Source: an uncultured Oscillospiraceae bacterium | Lineage (GTDB): Bacteria > Bacillota > Clostridia > Oscillospirales > Oscillospiraceae | Direction: 5' to 3' | NCBI GenBank assembly: GCA_934667815.1 | Contig: CAKUMO010000012.1 | Location: 1 to 64,000, forward strand | DNA length: 64,000 nucleotides | Shown: piece after piece, positions 37,115 through 45,133 of the stretch | Layout: each line of letters opens with the position of its first letter | Position numbering within the stretch: the first letter of the stretch is position 1 | The notes under the pieces: generated by a model | What the model saw: only the letters and a program-made list of their open reading frames with translations | What the model was told of the DNA's origin: nothing | Databases searched by the model: none | Translations under genes and position numbers: made by a program

Positions 37115-38086
37115 CTAACCGACCAGACCCGAGGTGAGAACACTGCGGGAGAATCTGCGCTGCAAAACGATGAACAAAATCAGCGCCGGCAGCAGTACCG
37201 TGAAGCACGCGGCCTGCTGAATGGTCATGATCTTATAGGGATTGTAGGCATCGTTTCCCATGAGGGCAGTCAGGGAGCTGGTCAGCCCCGTGAGCTTGGT
37301 GGAAACGGTGCGGATATTGATGAAGAAGGTTGTCATGGTGTAATAGTCGTTCCAGTACCAAACCGCCGAAAAAATGGTCGTGGTGATGATTGGCCCGGAG
37401 GCGTTGCGGAGCATGATTCTCGAAAACAGGCGGAACTCGCCGCAGCCGTCGAGCATCGCGGCCTCCTGAAGCTCCTTGGGCACGGAGCGGAAATATTGAT
37501 AGAAAATCAGAATGAACAGGCCGGAGCGGATGCCCTGCCCCAGCGCGGCCAGAAGAAAGACCGCATAATATTTGTCGAGCATGCTGAAGGTCTTTTCAGC
37601 GCCCGTAACGGCATGCAGAATGCCGAAAATGTCGAAATCACTGAACAGCAGATAGTTCGGAAGGTTGACCATCTGCGGCGGGACGATGATGGTGAAGATC
37701 ACCACGGCAAGCAGCAGCTTGCGTCCCTTGAATTTATACATGGCGAAGCCGTAACCGGTCATCGCGCAGATGAGCGTCTGCAAAAGTGTGCAGACGATCG
37801 TGATAATCGCGGAATTTTTCAGTGCCGGAAGAAAATCCAGCGAGGTGAACAGGAGCTTGAAGTTTTCCAGTGTGAAATGCCGCGGGATCCACACGACGGA
37901 GGAATCGTACATATCCACCGAATCGCGCAGCGCCATGCTCAGCATATACATGATGGGATACAGGATGATGAAGGTCATGCCCAGCAGGAAGAAGAAGCGC
38001 ACGATGCTCCACACGGCCTTGCCCAGATAATACGCGGGCGAAACGGCAATGCCCTGCACGCTTGATTTGTTTCTGATTCGTTTCAT
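37115..38086 (-). CDS. Carbohydrate ABC transporter permease, MalG type (first importer)
   Basis: This 323-aa permease has six spans and the EAA-loop QEAAMLDGCGEFRLFSRIML. The start at 38086 (MKRIRNKSS) has GAGGGAG just upstream; a longer frame reaching 38197 would overlap the preceding gene. It pairs with the permease at 38098-39009 and the lipoprotein SBP at 39123-40475. Confidence 0.92.
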   Translation of the reverse strand: MKRIRNKSSVQGIAVSPAYYLGKAVWSIVRFFFLLGMTFIILYPIMYMLSMALRDSVDMYDSSVVWIPRHFTLENFKLLFTSLDFLPALKNSAIITIVCTLLQTLICAMTGYGFAMYKFKGRKLLLAVVIFTIIVPPQMVNLPNYLLFSDFDIFGILHAVTGAEKTFSMLDKYYAVFLLAALGQGIRSGLFILIFYQYFRSVPKELQEAAMLDGCGEFRLFSRIMLRNASGPIITTTIFSAVWYWNDYYTMTTFFINIRTVSTKLTGLTSSLTALMGNDAYNPYKIMTIQQAACFTVLLPALILFIVLQRRFSRSVLTSGLVG

Positions 38087-38097
38087 GTTCTTCTCCC

Positions 38098-39009
38098 TCA
38101 GCGCTTGGCCTTTTTCTCCCGCATCGGGGACAGAAGGCTCACCGCCCATGTCATGACGCCCAGCGCTGCAATGATGATGATAAAATAGATCCAGCACATG
38201 GCCGCCGCATAGGAATATTTGTAGTCCTTATAGGCCGTATTCATGATGTATTTCATGACGGCGTTGTCGTAGCTGACAAAGTGGTCTATAACGGTATAGA
38301 CAAGATTGACAAAGATATAGGGAAAAACCGCCGGGAAGGTCACATACCAGAAGGTCTCCCATGCCGTCGCGCCCTCGACGTGCGCAACCTCGTAGTGCGA
38401 AACGGGAATGGTCATCAGCCCCATAATGAATACGATGATCTGCACGCTGCTCGACCAGACAAGATCCGTGACGTTCGAGACAAGACTGCCGACGGTGTTG
38501 ACCAGATTATCCGGCAGGCCGAAGCGGTAGAGCATCTGCGTCAGGAGCGCCGCGTTAAAGAGATTGTCCGAGGAATCCGCGCTCATGACGGTGGAGGTCA
38601 GGCTGGTCTTGATGATCGAGGCGATAACGCCCGAGGAAATGAGCAGCGGAATGAAAAACACCGAACGCATCACGCCTCTGCCCTTGAAATCCTGGTTGAG
38701 GATCATGGCCACGACCAGACTGAACACCAGAATGATGGGAATGCGATAGAGCATTTCGGAAAGCGACGCGGAGAGGATCTGCGGAAACTGCGCGTCCCTC
38801 GTGAAGGCGTTGATATAGTGGGTAAACGCTCCGTTGGGCAGTGCATTAAAGACGAAGCCCTGCCCCTGCACGACCTGAAGGTCTGTGAAGGAATACCGAA
38901 GCAGGTTTACGATCGTCTGCGCAAAGAACAGGACGATGCCCACCAGCCACGGCAGGATAAAGAGGAAACCGACCCTGTTTCTTTTTCGCAGGAGATTGCG
39001 CTTTTTCAC
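38098..39009 (-). CDS. Carbohydrate ABC transporter permease, MalF type (first importer)
   Basis: A 303-aa permease, KKRNLLRKRNRVGFLFILPW at its N-terminus, six spans, EAA-loop HVEGATAWETFWYVTFP. No ATG fits: the frame extends back to 39204 but that would run into the SBP gene. The best start is GTG at 39009, with AAAGGA about 11 nt upstream. The spacing is slightly long, so weak initiation is possible. A strong hairpin at 39058-39094 lies between it and the binding-protein gene. Confidence 0.88.
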   Translation of the reverse strand: MKKRNLLRKRNRVGFLFILPWLVGIVLFFAQTIVNLLRYSFTDLQVVQGQGFVFNALPNGAFTHYINAFTRDAQFPQILSASLSEMLYRIPIILVFSLVVAMILNQDFKGRGVMRSVFFIPLLISSGVIASIIKTSLTSTVMSADSSDNLFNAALLTQMLYRFGLPDNLVNTVGSLVSNVTDLVWSSSVQIIVFIMGLMTIPVSHYEVAHVEGATAWETFWYVTFPAVFPYIFVNLVYTVIDHFVSYDNAVMKYIMNTAYKDYKYSYAAAMCWIYFIIIIAALGVMTWAVSLLSPMREKKAKR

Positions 39010-39057
39010 GGGAGAACCATTCCTTTCCGAATCAATGCGATTTGTGCCGAATCCACC

Positions 39058-39094
39058 GGCAGCGCGGACGGGAGACCCGTCCCGCCGCGCCGCC
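39058..39094 (-). other. Intergenic mRNA hairpin between binding-protein and permease genes
   Basis: Nested GC-rich stems: GGACGGG (39066-39072) with CCCGTCC (39076-39082) around an AGA loop, closed by GGCAGCGC (39058-39065) with GCGCCGCC (39087-39094), one G-U-type pair, and a small internal bulge. No U-tract follows on the minus strand. Such hairpins commonly stabilise the upstream mRNA so the binding protein is made in excess over its permeases. Confidence 0.6.
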
Positions 39095-39122
39095 GAAATG
39101 GAATTCAGATATTCGTTGTTTT

Positions 39123-40475
39123 TTAACCGACCGTGTCCTTCAGGGCGTTGTTCAGGACATTTTCCATGGCTGCGGAAACTTCCTCCGCAGACTTCAGGTT
39201 CCAAACGAGATCAGACCAGAAGGTCTCGGCATAGTTGCTCTGCCAGCCGACCAGAGAGTCCATCTTGGACGAGAGCTTTGTCGCACCGGCAAGATAGTCG
39301 TTGATGATGGTCTCCTGCTCCTCGGTCATAAATCTTCTCTGGCGGGCAAGCCATGCTTCTTCCTGTCTTGCTTTGCCCTCAGCCATACGGCGGACATAGA
39401 AGTAGTTCCAAGCCATGCCGCCGAGCGGGTTCTTGGCGTTGGTGGGGACGAAATTCGTGACAAAGATGCTGGGCGCATAGACCTTATCGGCATTGGGACC
39501 CTGCGGGAAGGGCACGATACCGATCTCGTCGTCCATGGTGTTCAGCAGGTCATAGTTGCCGATGGCGTTCATCGGACGTTCGACAAACATGGCGATCTTT
39601 CTGGCCGGGAATTCCGTGAAGCCCTGAATGCTCGGATTCATGGAGCCGTCGGCAATGATGTCGCGCAGGAAGTTCAGACCCGCAATGGTCGCTGCGCTCT
39701 TGAGCGTGGAAACATAGGTGCCCTGCGACTCATCCCAGTCGATGAACTTTCCGCCGTTGGCCAGCACGAACACCTCGCGCGCGTGCGTGCCGATGCCGTA
39801 GGTCTTGACGGTGGTGTTGTCGTCCTCATAGACGGTGGCCTTCTGCGCGATCTCGCGCAGCTTGTCATACGTCCACTCGCCGTTCTGATACAGCTCGTAG
39901 GGATCGGGCAGACCAAGCTCCTCAAAGAGGCTCTTGTTATAGTAGACAAAGAAGGTCTCAATTTCGCCGGTGTTGACGGCGTAGTAGTGGCCGTTCATCT
40001 TGTAGGCCTCGAGGACGTCCTTATCCCAGACGGGGTCGTCCATATCCAGATACTCGTCAATGGGCATGCACAGTCCCTGATACATAAAGGCCAGAGACGT
40101 AGCGTCGGTCATGACGGCGGTGTCGGGCGCGTTGCCGGTGGCGACGAGCTGCGGCAGCTTGGAGGTGTACTCGTTGTAGGTCATGGGCAGCCAGTTGATC
40201 TTAACGTCATAGCGGTCCATGAATTCCTGCACGATCTGCTTTTCATACTCGCTCAGGTCGTTCGGAGAGCCGATCTTGGTGATGGTGGTGCCTGCGATGC
40301 TCTTGAACATCTCGTCCTGCGCCGTCCATTCCAGCTCCATCTCGGCAAACTCGGTCGCGCCGGAGGACTGGGATTCGTTGGTGCTGCCGCCCTGAGGATC
40401 GGTGTTGGTCTTGCCGCAGGCGAACATCGTCGCGGTCAGAACCAGGCACAGCAGCAGACAAAACAGTCTTTTCAT
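39123..40475 (-). CDS. Extracellular sugar-binding lipoprotein of ABC importer
   Basis: A 450-aa lipoprotein (signal with MFAC lipobox, Cys20) of the type-1 sugar-binding family: GNAPDTAVMTDATSLAFMYQ, GHYYAVNTGEIETFFVYYNK, IDWDESQGTYVS. Two adjacent ATGs (40478 and 40475) are possible; the GGAG site is better spaced from 40475. It overlaps the end of the DUF4832 gene. It supplies the permeases at 37115-39009. The ligand is probably an oligosaccharide from the same glycan. Confidence 0.92.
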   Translation of the reverse strand: MKRLFCLLLCLVLTATMFACGKTNTDPQGGSTNESQSSGATEFAEMELEWTAQDEMFKSIAGTTITKIGSPNDLSEYEKQIVQEFMDRYDVKINWLPMTYNEYTSKLPQLVATGNAPDTAVMTDATSLAFMYQGLCMPIDEYLDMDDPVWDKDVLEAYKMNGHYYAVNTGEIETFFVYYNKSLFEELGLPDPYELYQNGEWTYDKLREIAQKATVYEDDNTTVKTYGIGTHAREVFVLANGGKFIDWDESQGTYVSTLKSAATIAGLNFLRDIIADGSMNPSIQGFTEFPARKIAMFVERPMNAIGNYDLLNTMDDEIGIVPFPQGPNADKVYAPSIFVTNFVPTNAKNPLGGMAWNYFYVRRMAEGKARQEEAWLARQRRFMTEEQETIINDYLAGATKLSSKMDSLVGWQSNYAETFWSDLVWNLKSAEEVSAAMENVLNNALKDTVG

Positions 40476-41956
40476 CATTTTGCTCCTTCCTCGATGGTAA
40501 AGGTGTAGAATACGGAATAACCGTTGTTATAGGTCAGGTCGTTATTGAGGCGTGCGCCGGTGCCGGCGCTGTTCTTCAGGTAGAAGGCAAGCTGGTACTC
40601 CCCTGCCTGTGCAGGCAGGATGAGGTCGGCGCTGATGGTGTACTCAATGGGTGCGGCGTCCTCATAGTTCTTCGGGTCGCGGCTGTTCCACGTTGCAGGC
40701 TCGCCCGCCGGGTAGTCCGCGACGACCTCGCCGTTTTTATCCAGAATGGCAAAGCCGCTGTACATGTTGAACGCAGCGGAGAAGCCGTAGTTGATGAGCT
40801 TGAACTCGGCCTTCAGCTTGCCGTTCGGCGCAATGGTGCCCGCGACGTTCGCGGACTGACCCTCGATGCGGTAGCCGAGGTAGTCGCTGACGTACTCAAA
40901 GACCGTTCTGGCCTTCCGGCCGTCCTCGCCGAACCAGTTCGGGCTGTAAAGCAGGCCGTTGCTGTCGAGCCAGTCCTTGGTAATGGGCAGGGTCGTCCAT
41001 TTTTCGATCTCGTAGCCCTTGCCGACGCCGTCCTCAATGAACATGTGGAAGATACTGAAGGAGTTCTGGCGGAAGGCACTGAACTGCTTGATCGCGTCGA
41101 AGCCGTTGACCTTCTCGTTGCTCTCGTAGCCCCAGAAGGTCTCGCCGCCGACCGGCACATAGGGAGATTCCTCCACGATCTGGTTCCAGCCGTCATTGCC
41201 GGGGTTCAGGTCGGCGTTGGCGCAGTAGCGATAGCCGAAGAAGGCATCGTCATGGAAGCCGATGCGCGCATATTCCGGCTCGGTGTCAAGAATGAGATCC
41301 TTGTATTCCGGCTTACGCACCTGCACAAACAGAGGCTCCGGAACCATTTCCAGAATGCCGCGCAAGATGGCCGTCTCGTTGTGGAACTCCTGATAGGAGT
41401 GCCATTCGCCCCAAGCGCCGAGGAAACCGGCCTCGACCACATGGATGACGTCGATGTTCTTCTCGAGCAGCGGACGAAGCTGCTTCATGTGCGCCAGCAT
41501 GATCTCGTCGCTGGCCTCGCCGCGGCCGGACATACCCCACTGGTAAGCAAAGCGGACGTTGAACTTGATGCCAAGCTCCTTGGCGCAGTCAAAAACCTGC
41601 TGCATGCGCTCCATGCCGTACTCGTCGATCTCGGTTTTGTTTTTGTAAGCCGAGAGGTAGAAATAGACCTGGCAGAGCTGGGGGCTGTAAGCGGAATACT
41701 TTTCCACGAAGCGGCGGACGTTGACCGTGGGATCCTCCTGCGGTGTATGTCCGTCGTCCATGGAATTGCCGACGTTGACATAGGCCTCGCCGCGCCATGC
41801 GCGGTCGGGGTTGTAGTTGAGCATGAAGGACTGCGAAGCGTCCAGCGGCTTCAATTCGATTCTCTCATCGACCTTGGTGCCCGTGCTGCTTCCCTGACAG
41901 GCGCACAGGCTCAGCACGCAGGCAAGGACGATCACAAAAGCAATGATTCTTTTCAT
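40475..41956 (-). CDS. DUF4874/DUF4832 surface lipoprotein, copy 1
   Basis: A 493-aa paralogue of the protein at 22107-23654, with lipobox LCAC (Cys20). It shares NYNPDRAWRGEAYVNVGNSM, VEAGFLGAWGEWHSYQEF, GFHDDAFFGY and the C-terminal block AFYLKNSAGTGARLNNDLTY. Conservation of the acidic clusters between the copies supports an enzymatic or ligand-binding role on the cell surface. Its start overlaps the preceding gene by 4 bp and its stop overlaps the SBP start. It is therefore coupled to the first importer, whereas the other copy sits among cytoplasmic enzymes. Confidence 0.77.
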   Translation of the reverse strand: MKRIIAFVIVLACVLSLCACQGSSTGTKVDERIELKPLDASQSFMLNYNPDRAWRGEAYVNVGNSMDDGHTPQEDPTVNVRRFVEKYSAYSPQLCQVYFYLSAYKNKTEIDEYGMERMQQVFDCAKELGIKFNVRFAYQWGMSGRGEASDEIMLAHMKQLRPLLEKNIDVIHVVEAGFLGAWGEWHSYQEFHNETAILRGILEMVPEPLFVQVRKPEYKDLILDTEPEYARIGFHDDAFFGYRYCANADLNPGNDGWNQIVEESPYVPVGGETFWGYESNEKVNGFDAIKQFSAFRQNSFSIFHMFIEDGVGKGYEIEKWTTLPITKDWLDSNGLLYSPNWFGEDGRKARTVFEYVSDYLGYRIEGQSANVAGTIAPNGKLKAEFKLINYGFSAAFNMYSGFAILDKNGEVVADYPAGEPATWNSRDPKNYEDAAPIEYTISADLILPAQAGEYQLAFYLKNSAGTGARLNNDLTYNNGYSVFYTFTIEEGAK

Positions 41957-43992
41957 TTCTTCACCCTCACTTTGCGTTTTTTCGATACGACGATCAGAAC
42001 GATCACCACGGCAAGCAGGACTGCCGCACCCGCTGCGATCAGAACGATCAGCGTCGTATTGACTGCGGCCGGCTGCTCGACGGTCACGGTGGAGGTGTGC
42101 GTCACGCGCTCATCATAGTATTCGCCGCTGTCCTCGCGCGTGGAGAAGGTCTGGTGGTTATAGGTGGCAAGCTCCGTGCCGGATTCGTCTGTCGCAACGA
42201 CGACGACATAGTAGTTCTTGCCTTCCGTCAGGCCGGTCAGCTTCAGCGCGCATTCCTCGCTCAGAAGTGAATGCGTGCAGAGATAGGCGAAATTGCCCGT
42301 GCTGTTATCCTCGGTGTAGACGTCCACACGGTACTCGGCGGCCTTTTCAGTCGGCTGCCATTCGATAATGGCGCTGTCCTTCGTGACCGCACGGATTTCG
42401 GGATAGATCTCGGCCGTGCTCAGGGGGAAGGCATCATAGATGCGTCCGACGACCGGTCCGATGTTCAGAAGGTCGTTATCGGTCGCATAGGAATCGGTGG
42501 CAATGCTGAACACATCGCAATCGTCGAAGGTGACGATCTTGTTGTTCTTGCCCTCCATGTCGGTAATCATGTACAGCGGCCCGATGTAGCCGTCGCCGCA
42601 CTCGCCGCCGACCGCCTGGAACTGGAAGGTCGAGGAAATGAGTTTTCTGCCTTCCATATCCTCCGCGATGGGGTGGGTGAGCATCTTGTCGATCTCAACA
42701 AGAATGTAGCCCTCAAAATTCACGGGCAGATCGACGATGCCGTTGCCGTCGCCGTGCGCTGCGTAGCTTTTCCAGACGCCGGTGCCCTTTTCCATGGCGA
42801 GGATCGTGCTGTTGCCCAGCAGCGTCCATGTATCGACATTGTCCTTGCTGGTGTGCAGGTTAAAGCGGATGGCGGAGCAGCTCGGCTTCTGCGGATGCGG
42901 CGCCGCGCACTTGACGTAGAACAGGAAGGCCTTCATATCGCTGATGTCCAGCAGGCCGGGATAGCGAACGTCATAGTACGGGTCGGAATCGTGGAAGCCG
43001 CCGTAGGTCTTGGCGGAGAGCTTGACGCTCGGCGTGTGGAAGAAGCCGCCGACGCTGTCGGTCAGGGTCATGGTCGCATCCGGCTTATTCTGGATGGTGC
43101 CCATGCCGTTGGCGACAAGATTGTAGCCCACGGGATAGCTGGAATAGTCCTGCAGAACCTCGGCCTTCATGGCCTTTTCCAGCAGTCTTTCCTGCGGCGC
43201 GGTGTCGCCCAGAGTTGCGCCCGAGAGCAGGAATCGCGGCGTTGCATCGCCGTTCAGGCGAACCATGACACTGTCGGTGTCGGAGGTAACGCCATAGATG
43301 GCGTTGATGTAGGCGCTGCCGCTCTGGCCGCCCATGGTGCCGAACTGGAAGATCATGTATTCGACACTGTGGTTGCGGATGTCGTCGGTCAGGTTATCGG
43401 CCTTGTAATAATCGACGGGGATTTTTACATAGCCCTCAAAGCCGGAGGGCAGGTCGATATAAAGGCCCATGGAATCGATGGTTTTCCACTCGCTGCTGTT
43501 GATGGGCAGGTAGCTGATCTTCTGGTTGCCCTTGATCTGTACCCACGTCTCGTTGCCGAGATACATCATCGGCGCGATGCCGTCCTTGCCCCAGTTGTTG
43601 CCGAGGTCGTCCGCACGGGAGAGCGGCATTTTCACATAGAGCATGATGGCATCGATGCCCGCGAGGGACTTCGGCTTGTTGAAGTTGAGCTTGAAGCCCT
43701 GGTCGCCGGGAACGGAGTAATAGCCGCGCAGCGAGGTATAACCGAACTGCATGGCGTTCACACCGCCGATGGCGCCGAGCGTGTTGACGGTCTGGACGAA
43801 GCCCTCGTCCTCCGTGCATTCGATCTGCTTGAGCTTGACCTTGGTGCCGACCTCATAGCCGCTGAAGTCCTCCCAGACCGTCGCCGCCATGGAGCCTCCC
43901 GCCGCAGAGGCGGTGAGGCTGACGGCCGCGGTGGAGAGCAGGAGCGTCAGGCACAGCAGTGCGGTCAGGATTCTTCGGAAACCTTTTTTCAC
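41953..43992 (-). CDS. Membrane-anchored surface protein with two binding-like domains and FN3
   Basis: This 679-aa protein has a signal peptide (cut near TASA, residue 30) and two related jelly-roll-like domains (about 38-255 and 285-510; WEDFSGYEVGTKVKL and QDYSSYPVGYNLV start them). A fibronectin-III domain follows (about 535-620; SAIIEWQPTEKAAEYRVDVY), then a C-terminal membrane segment (about 645-668) ending in KKRKVRVKK. The domains have the GYVKIPVDYY/GYILVEIDKM strand also seen in the giant protein encoded upstream. It is probably a wall-spanning glycan receptor. No catalytic residues are recognised. Family not identified. Confidence 0.68.
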   Translation of the reverse strand: MKKGFRRILTALLCLTLLLSTAAVSLTASAAGGSMAATVWEDFSGYEVGTKVKLKQIECTEDEGFVQTVNTLGAIGGVNAMQFGYTSLRGYYSVPGDQGFKLNFNKPKSLAGIDAIMLYVKMPLSRADDLGNNWGKDGIAPMMYLGNETWVQIKGNQKISYLPINSSEWKTIDSMGLYIDLPSGFEGYVKIPVDYYKADNLTDDIRNHSVEYMIFQFGTMGGQSGSAYINAIYGVTSDTDSVMVRLNGDATPRFLLSGATLGDTAPQERLLEKAMKAEVLQDYSSYPVGYNLVANGMGTIQNKPDATMTLTDSVGGFFHTPSVKLSAKTYGGFHDSDPYYDVRYPGLLDISDMKAFLFYVKCAAPHPQKPSCSAIRFNLHTSKDNVDTWTLLGNSTILAMEKGTGVWKSYAAHGDGNGIVDLPVNFEGYILVEIDKMLTHPIAEDMEGRKLISSTFQFQAVGGECGDGYIGPLYMITDMEGKNNKIVTFDDCDVFSIATDSYATDNDLLNIGPVVGRIYDAFPLSTAEIYPEIRAVTKDSAIIEWQPTEKAAEYRVDVYTEDNSTGNFAYLCTHSLLSEECALKLTGLTEGKNYYVVVVATDESGTELATYNHQTFSTREDSGEYYDERVTHTSTVTVEQPAAVNTTLIVLIAAGAAVLLAVVIVLIVVSKKRKVRVKK

Positions 43993-45119
43993 GGCTTATA
44001 CCATCCTTCCATATATCCATCCTCAGCGATGGGATTCGGGTTGCCATTGGTGTGCTGCTCGTCCTTGATAACAAGCCACGCGCTCATGGGATAATGATCG
44101 GAAGCGCCGACCATGCCCGGCTCGCTCTCGGCATAGACGATCTCAATGTTGTTGGTCGTAAAGACATTGTCAATGTAATCGGTCGTACCGTATTCATAGG
44201 TGTTGAAGGGGCCGAACGCGCCGCCGTTTGCCATGTTATAGCCGTAGCTGAGCATCAGACCATACTCATACAGGCCCTGCTCGACGTTCATATCGCCCAT
44301 TGCGACGGCGTATTCCTCCTGGCTCATCAGCTCGGCCAGCTCGGCAAAGGCCTGCTTACGGCCATCCTCGCCGCCGAAGTTCATCGGCTGGAGATGGACA
44401 TCGAAAATCGCAATGTCGTGGCCCTTGACGGTCACATAACCCTTGACATACAGGCGCTGGATCTCGGGGTCGCCGCCGCACAGGTAGCCGCTTGTGACAT
44501 TTTTCAGGGTCAGGCCGGAGGCGTTCGGGATGAGAATCGCGTTCCACATGGTCAGGCGGGTGTTTGCCGTCTTACCCTCAAAAGAATGGATCTCCTTGAA
44601 ATAATCCTTGAGCACTTCTTCAGACGTGAGGGTGAGGTCCTTCTTGCTGTCGATCATGAAGATCGGGTTGACCTCCTGCGCGCAGATCAGATCCGCGTCG
44701 TATTCCGGGAAAGCCTTCATCCACTGATTGTAGCCGTTCATAACGCGCTCTGGCGTGATGCCGGGGTGGACGGTCTCCTGTGCGCCCCAGACGTTCAGGT
44801 TGGTCGTGCCGTGGTACCACTGGCCAACGTTGAAGGTCGTGACCTTGAAATCCGCGACAACGTCGCCGTCGGCAACGGAGACCCATTTGCCCTTGCTGCG
44901 ATAGGGACGCTCGCCGGGCTTCAGCTCCACAACGGGCGCGTTCTTGCCCTGATTGGTGACGGAGCCGTCATCGCCGTAGGATTGTCCGAGTTTGTCTCCC
45001 TGCTGCATACCGTTCAGTTCCTCCTCCGACGAAGTCGGGCCGCAGCCGCTGAGCAGCATTGCTGCACTAAGCAGCAATGCCACGGCGGCGATCAAAAATT
45101 TGCAGTATTTTTTCTTCAT
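43989..45119 (-). CDS. Secreted endonuclease/exonuclease/phosphatase-superfamily lipoprotein
   Basis: A 376-aa protein with a lipoprotein signal (LLSGC, Cys26) and the complete EEP fold signature: VTTFNVGQW, DLICAQEVNP (metal-binding Glu), VTVKGHDIAIFDVHLQP, VAMGDMNVEQG and VGASDHYPMSAW (catalytic Asp-His). The family includes DNases, sphingomyelinases and inositol-phosphate phosphatases, all hydrolysing phosphoester bonds. The start at 45119 is preferred over a TTG at 45137, which lies inside the preceding gene. Its place among glycan-binding proteins suggests a phosphoester or phosphodiester on the target glycan, or surface DNA/lipid turnover. Confidence 0.8.
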   Translation of the reverse strand: MKKKYCKFLIAAVALLLSAAMLLSGCGPTSSEEELNGMQQGDKLGQSYGDDGSVTNQGKNAPVVELKPGERPYRSKGKWVSVADGDVVADFKVTTFNVGQWYHGTTNLNVWGAQETVHPGITPERVMNGYNQWMKAFPEYDADLICAQEVNPIFMIDSKKDLTLTSEEVLKDYFKEIHSFEGKTANTRLTMWNAILIPNASGLTLKNVTSGYLCGGDPEIQRLYVKGYVTVKGHDIAIFDVHLQPMNFGGEDGRKQAFAELAELMSQEEYAVAMGDMNVEQGLYEYGLMLSYGYNMANGGAFGPFNTYEYGTTDYIDNVFTTNNIEIVYAESEPGMVGASDHYPMSAWLVIKDEQHTNGNPNPIAEDGYMEGWYKP

Positions 45120-45133
45120 ATCGAACCCCGCTT

